Shown: positions 59,699 to 64,000 of the stretch, piece after piece | Layout of the letters: the number at the start of each line of letters is the position of its first letter | Numbering within the stretch: position 1 is the first letter of the stretch | Assembly: GCA_903901425.1 (NCBI GenBank) | Contig: CAIURC010000158.1 | Location: 39,020 to 103,019, forward strand | From: an uncultured Spartobacteria bacterium | GTDB lineage: Bacteria > Verrucomicrobiota > Verrucomicrobiia > Chthoniobacterales > Chthoniobacteraceae | Length of the DNA: 64,000 bases | Direction: 5' to 3' | Program-made: the position numbers and the translations under genes | Notes under the pieces: model-generated | The model's input: only the letters and a program-made list of their open reading frames with translations | Databases searched by the model: none | What the model was told of the DNA's origin: nothing

Positions 59699-60258
59699 GA
59701 GGAAAAGGTCTGAATCTCCATGCATCGGCGCAGCGCATCCCGAGCTCTCGCTAGCGTCACGTTGATCGCGTTGACCGAGGAGTTCCTGAGACGGGCGATC
59801 TCGGCAGGACCGTGCTGTAGAAAATAGCGCATCCGGATGATCTCGCGTGCCGCAGGCGCCAGGCGCTCCACGCATTTGCGCATCGCCTCCTGAATTCCTT
59901 TCTCGGCCTCGACCGGCGGCGGTTCGGGCGTCTCGGCAAGAAGGGATTCCAGAACATCCGCTGCCAGCATCTCTGGCTGCCTTATCGAATCCCTCTGCAG
60001 ACTCAGGATCTTAAAACGGATGATGGCGCGGACCCATGCAAGAAAGTTCGACTCCATGGAAAACTCCCAAGCTTTCATGGATACCGTGAGAAAACATTCC
60101 TGAAGCAAATCATCAGCGGCCGAAAACTGAGGCAGCAAACAATGGATCAAATTCCGAATCTGGGCCTGATGCTGAACAAAGAGGGACTGGACCCTCAGCC
60201 GGTGAGCATCGAGCCTCTGTGTTTCGGAGGCGGGGTTGGAAGGGAGCGATTCAGCCAT
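59695..60258 (-). CDS. ECF-type RNA polymerase sigma factor
   Basis: 187 aa. Region 2 is visible in FSAADDLLQECFLTVSMKAW and the following helix (NFLAWVRAIIRFKILSLQRD, -10 recognition and melting); region 4 in LAPAAREIIRMRYFLQHGPA and IARLRNSSVNAINVTLARAR (-35 recognition helix-turn-helix). It should direct RNA polymerase to a stress or surface regulon. It is coupled by a 4-bp overlap to the membrane protein gene downstream, the standard sigma/anti-sigma arrangement. Confidence 0.93.
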   Translation of the reverse strand: MAESLPSNPASETQRLDAHRLRVQSLFVQHQAQIRNLIHCLLPQFSAADDLLQECFLTVSMKAWEFSMESNFLAWVRAIIRFKILSLQRDSIRQPEMLAADVLESLLAETPEPPPVEAEKGIQEAMRKCVERLAPAAREIIRMRYFLQHGPAEIARLRNSSVNAINVTLARARDALRRCMEIQTFSS

Positions 60259-60401
60259 AAACCGCGCCCCCCCTTTCCCGGATGATGGGGTCCTCTGGCA
60301 ACATTCCCTGTAGACGCGCGGCCGCAGAGGGAAGAAACCCGTCTACCACAGCGCAGCATCTCGAGTTGTCGTGAGAAAAACCCATTCCCTCTCCCCTAGT
60401 T

Positions 60402-63400
60402 CTAATCGCGGTACCGCATCACACGCAAGGCCTGCCCCCCCTTGGAATAGAACTCGCGCACCACCACCTGTCCCTCCCCATTGAAGCTCCTCCGCTGGCA
60501 CGGGCTTCCCAAGGCCTGGCTCAACACGTCGAAGTTCGAGAGCACGTCCGCCTTGCCTCCCACCTGCCTCGCCTCACCCACACGCGCCAGACGGACCAAC
60601 CGGCCCTCGGCTCCACCTGCCCAAAGGGCTTTTACAGCCTTTGCGCTCCGACCGGCTCCGACTGGAACCGCGCTTCCGACCATGAGCAACCCGTTGTCCG
60701 CGTCCGCCAGGGCCAGATTATCAAACGTTCTCCAAAGATGCACAGGTTCGTCCGCAGGCCAAACTGCCTGGGCGCCAGCCCGCGCAACCACCTTCAGGGG
60801 CTGCCCCGCCCGCTTCCAGCAAACCACCTGGTCTGATCCCTTTCCAAATCCAAGGAAAGGGTTGCTATGTAGGGTGGCTCCAAAAGCCAGGGTATCCGCC
60901 GACGCAGCCACCGGGTCTCCAAACTGCTTGAAAATCCCACCATTCAAACCGGGCACAGACTCCCCGGTTCTGTGCAAGAATACCGGCCCGGTGCCGCTCT
61001 CGGACGGCACAACGGTTGCAAGGCTGCCCGTAGTGAACCTCAAACCCGCGCGCTTGAGTTCCGCTCCAAACACCAAACCGCCTTCGCCGTCCTGGATGGG
61101 AAGCCCGAAGGTTTGCCACGTCTCACCCGACACACCGGTTTCACCGCCCGAAACCCACGGCAGAATCGTTATCCCTGCCTGCGGCCGCACCACCGCAAGC
61201 ACATGCCTGCGATCCTTCAAGGTTGCCCGCAGCGAAATCTTCCAATCCCCAGAAGCCTCGTCGCAAACCAATCCGCCATGTCCCGCGCCGGTAGCACGTC
61301 CAGCAAGGGCAGCCAGAACCTGAACCTGGGACCCGAGAACCGTGTCGCCCTCGCGGAGCACCAACCGGAGACCGGCAGTCTTCACGTCATACACCCACAA
61401 GCCCGTGTCGCTAGCTGCCGTCACCCCCCCAATGCCTCTCGCAAGGGTGCCCGTGAATGCCACCACCCCACGAGAAGCCGCCACACTGGTGATGGTCGAC
61501 CACCGGATTCCGCCCTCCCCGGCTGCGTCTCCCTCCCGCGCTAGGAGAGTCACACGCGGTCCGTCATCAATCCGCCAGAGCCCGCGGTCCAGGGAGGCAC
61601 TCAACGCTTTCCCCTTCACCCCACTCATGAGGAGAGCCGGCACAATCACCGCGTCATCCTCCGCAAGCAGCGGGTCCAGAAAACTCCGGTACACAGTTCC
61701 TGGTGCGCCCACCGCCGCCTCGCCCGTCTTGAGTCGCAAAACCGCTTCCTCGCCCTCGCGCAGAGTAAACACCCCGGTCTCACGCACCTTGGCACTGGAA
61801 CTCCAAGTCCCCAGAAAAGCCAAAGTCCCGTTCGTATTGATCGAAGGAATCCCGAAACTCTCCCAGACGGATCCCACTGGGATTCTCGGATCCACTCCAG
61901 CGCGCGGAACGCTGCTCCCTTTGAGTGCGACATACGACTGCACCGACCACTGGGTGCCTGCCGGGGTTGCATCCCGGTTTCCTTGGAGATCCACGGCGCG
62001 CACTTCAAACTGGTAGGATCCGTCGGTCAGCCCCCCAATCCGGTATGGACTGCTGACCACGCTCCATGGCCCCCCATTCAGACGCCCCTCGTAGAAGGAG
62101 ACCCCCACATTGTCCTGCCCCTCGAAACTCAGCAGCACAGAGGTGCGCCGCAGAAAGCCTGAAGGCCCCTGAGTCAGCGTGGTCTCCGGAGGCGTCCGAT
62201 CCACCCCTGTCCAACGGACCTGAACCAGACACTGGTTGTTGTCAACCAGCACGTTGGTGGCCAACCGCAGTGTCACCTCGTGAACCCCCAGCCGGCTCAG
62301 CGTCATTCGCAGCGGAATTTTTGTGCGTTTGCCCGGACTCAATGTACCCAGATCCGGTTCGCCCACAAAAATCGATTCAGCATCGGCACCCTGCTTGGTG
62401 ACGGTTCCCAGCACCAGAGGACCGGACCCAATGTTTACCACCGTCAGCTCACGGTCAAGCACGTCCCCCTGCAGACCACTGCCACAATCCATGAGGACCG
62501 GAGTGGCTCCCACTCGAGCCAAAGGCTGAGCCCCGCACCTCAGTTCGAGCACCGGTTGCTGACTGGTTGCACCCAGCGAATAGGTTCGACTCACCTTTCC
62601 GTTGCTCGAAGTCACCAGCACTTCCACCCGGTTCTCACCGCCCGCAAATGGGAGGCTTTGGCTCCACCCCTGTCCGTCCACTGCCGCGAACCCGCCTTGA
62701 TTGATCCGAGCCTGTACTTTTGCAGACCGCTCGTTCGCCTGCGTCTGGACCCGGACAGACACAAGGTCGGGCGCCGCCGCTGCCAGACGGTAGTCCGGAT
62801 TTCCTGGAGAAAACACAGGATCCAGCCGCCCTTCGCTCAGACTCAACTGCCTGAGGTCTGCATCCCATCCGGAGTCGTAGACTCTGACAATACTGTTCCG
62901 GAAATTTCCGTTATAAACGCGGAACTCTCCACCCGCATACACGCTGCCCTCCACCGGGCTCACCGCCACCGCCCGGATCGCCGCATCTGCGCCTGCCATT
63001 CCCTGTGAAAAGGCCAGATCCAAACTGCCATCGGGGTTCAACCGGGCCAGGCGTCCACGGGGCACCCCATGGACACGCTCGAAAGCCCCTCCGAGAACGA
63101 TGCGTCCATCGGCATCCACAGCGACACTGCTTACACCGCCTTCCGCACCCGCCAATCCAGGGGCAAAGGACAAATCCACACCCCCATTGCTCTTGAGGCG
63201 GGCAATCCCCTCAGGCCCCCCCCCCTCCACCTTCGGAAATGATCCCCCCACAAGAATTTTCCCGTCTCCCGTGAGCACAAGAGCCCGCACCACGGCAGTT
63301 CCAGCCCCCAAACCGGTTTGAAACGCGATGTCCAAACTCCCATCAGGATTCAGTCTCGCCAGCCCGTTACAGGCCACATCGTGGATCTTCGTAAAATCTC

Positions 63401-64000
63401 CACCGACAAGGATCTTTCCGTCTCCCTGCACGGCAATTGCGAGAACCCGGCCATTGGCTCCGGACAGCCCTTGGGCAAATCCAGGATCCGGAATTCCCTG
63501 GGCATCAGTACGGGCCACCCCCCCGCACGAAACTCCCCCAAACTGGGTGAAACTTCCTCCCACCACCACTTTTCCATCCGTCTGCAACGCTAACGCATGC
63601 ACCTCCCCATTGAGCCTTCGGTCCGGATCGCCAAATGTCGGGTCCAGCGCACCGCTGTCTTCCAACCGGACCAGATAAGACCGGGCTCCGGCAGCCACAC
63701 CCAGAAATCTCCCGCCCGCAAGCACTTTGCCGTCCGGTTGAACCGCAACGGCATTTACAGCCCCATCGAGGCCGGGAGCAAAACCGTCGAGGGTTCCATT
63801 GGGAGTGACTCGAGCAAGGCATGCGCGCTGGAGCGCCCCCACACGCCAGAACTCTCCCCCCAAAAGACAACGCCGCTGTGAGTCCACTGCCAATGCGTTT
63901 ACAACCGCTGACTCCGGCATTGTTCTGCCGCCAAAACTCAGGTCCAGATTCCCATCCCCCCCTAAACGGGCCAGACGATTCCGAGGAACGCCGTTGACCG
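60402..64000 (-). CDS. delta-60-repeat/choice-of-anchor surface protein (5' end outside window)
   Basis: The frame continues past base 64000, where GNLDLSFGGRT precedes the Met at 63920, so the protein is longer than the 1172 residues seen. At least seven delta-60-type repeats open it (GKVLAGGRFLGV, GKVVVGGSFTQF, GKILVGGDFTKI, GKILVGGSFPKV, GRIVLGGAFERV, GSVYAGGEFRVY). Then come a cadherin-like sandwich (LRQLSLSEGRLDPVFSPGNP), a choice-of-anchor-D-like domain (LDRELTVVNIGSGPLVLGTV), an Ig-like part (TPPETTLTQGPSGFLRRTSV) and a second propeller-like C-terminal region (VTLLAREGDAAGEGGIRWST and similar). It is probably exported and large; role unknown. It precedes the sigma operon by 143 bp. Confidence 0.88.
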   Translation of the reverse strand, partial: VNGVPRNRLARLGGDGNLDLSFGGRTMPESAVVNALAVDSQRRCLLGGEFWRVGALQRACLARVTPNGTLDGFAPGLDGAVNAVAVQPDGKVLAGGRFLGVAAGARSYLVRLEDSGALDPTFGDPDRRLNGEVHALALQTDGKVVVGGSFTQFGGVSCGGVARTDAQGIPDPGFAQGLSGANGRVLAIAVQGDGKILVGGDFTKIHDVACNGLARLNPDGSLDIAFQTGLGAGTAVVRALVLTGDGKILVGGSFPKVEGGGPEGIARLKSNGGVDLSFAPGLAGAEGGVSSVAVDADGRIVLGGAFERVHGVPRGRLARLNPDGSLDLAFSQGMAGADAAIRAVAVSPVEGSVYAGGEFRVYNGNFRNSIVRVYDSGWDADLRQLSLSEGRLDPVFSPGNPDYRLAAAAPDLVSVRVQTQANERSAKVQARINQGGFAAVDGQGWSQSLPFAGGENRVEVLVTSSNGKVSRTYSLGATSQQPVLELRCGAQPLARVGATPVLMDCGSGLQGDVLDRELTVVNIGSGPLVLGTVTKQGADAESIFVGEPDLGTLSPGKRTKIPLRMTLSRLGVHEVTLRLATNVLVDNNQCLVQVRWTGVDRTPPETTLTQGPSGFLRRTSVLLSFEGQDNVGVSFYEGRLNGGPWSVVSSPYRIGGLTDGSYQFEVRAVDLQGNRDATPAGTQWSVQSYVALKGSSVPRAGVDPRIPVGSVWESFGIPSINTNGTLAFLGTWSSSAKVRETGVFTLREGEEAVLRLKTGEAAVGAPGTVYRSFLDPLLAEDDAVIVPALLMSGVKGKALSASLDRGLWRIDDGPRVTLLAREGDAAGEGGIRWSTITSVAASRGVVAFTGTLARGIGGVTAASDTGLWVYDVKTAGLRLVLREGDTVLGSQVQVLAALAGRATGAGHGGLVCDEASGDWKISLRATLKDRRHVLAVVRPQAGITILPWVSGGETGVSGETWQTFGLPIQDGEGGLVFGAELKRAGLRFTTGSLATVVPSESGTGPVFLHRTGESVPGLNGGIFKQFGDPVAASADTLAFGATLHSNPFLGFGKGSDQVVCWKRAGQPLKVVARAGAQAVWPADEPVHLWRTFDNLALADADNGLLMVGSAVPVGAGRSAKAVKALWAGGAEGRLVRLARVGEARQVGGKADVLSNFDVLSQALGSPCQRRSFNGEGQVVVREFYSKGGQALRVMRYRD

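Overview
The window is GC-rich, densely coded chromosomal DNA from a Gram-negative bacterium of the PVC group, most likely Verrucomicrobiota. The evidence is a PSD1/DUF1549/DUF1553 cytochrome gene translationally coupled to a DUF1501 gene, delta-60-repeat and giant Calx-beta secreted proteins, an LptF/LptG permease, an ECF sigma factor with a membrane partner, and several secreted hydrolases and beta-propellers. Shine-Dalgarno motifs are nearly absent before leader genes, while ATGA-type stop/start overlaps are common. I see no phage genes, intact insertion sequences or CRISPR arrays.

Layout. 1-5 kb: end of an LptF/G gene, a small conserved gene, an NHL propeller, a GDP-mannose-3,5-epimerase-like enzyme and a convergent GT2 glycosyltransferase, then a decayed WD40 gene and a 51-bp tandem repeat. 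5.4-14.3 kb: one gene for a 2945-residue secreted metzincin-type metalloprotease with nine Calx-beta domains, one of them split by an inserted block. 14.4-21.4 kb (minus strand): esterase, a tightly coupled AKR/DUF4412/maf/lipoprotein set, a Lon-S16-like protein without visible catalytic residues, a TatD/EboB-like hydrolase with a small partner, and a cytochrome b562-like protein.

21.5-36.3 kb (minus strand): a 12-gene head-to-tail operon with gaps of at most 41 bp. Order: aldehyde dehydrogenase, Fe-alcohol dehydrogenase, PQQ-type propeller, HemW-like radical SAM enzyme, chorismate-lyase-like protein, second propeller, GT4 glycosyltransferase, hot-dog thioesterase, small DMT-like membrane protein, PaaK-like CoA ligase, ABC ATPase and a 1080-residue FtsX-type permease. 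A sigma70-like promoter with an inverted repeat lies just before the first gene. The content suggests synthesis and export of an aromatic or acyl-CoA-derived product; this is the best candidate for an undescribed system here.

36.3-48.6 kb: a zinc phospholipase/S1-P1-like protein with an NPCBM domain, a long coiled-coil protein, recA, an EF-hand protein, the DUF1501/PSD1 pair, and a divergent DevCAB-like permease/ATPase/HlyD export operon. 48.6-56.6 kb: tRNA-Ser(UGA), a methyltransferase fused to a GT39-like C-terminal tail, a secreted lysyl-oxidase-like protein, an esterase, a DUF4126 protein, an initiator tRNA with an unusual anticodon stem, a Gfo/Idh/MocA oxidoreductase and a vapBC module with a frameshifted toxin. 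56.8-64 kb (minus strand): an ECF sigma/membrane regulator/LRR operon, and the 3' part of a delta-60-repeat propeller gene that runs off the window.
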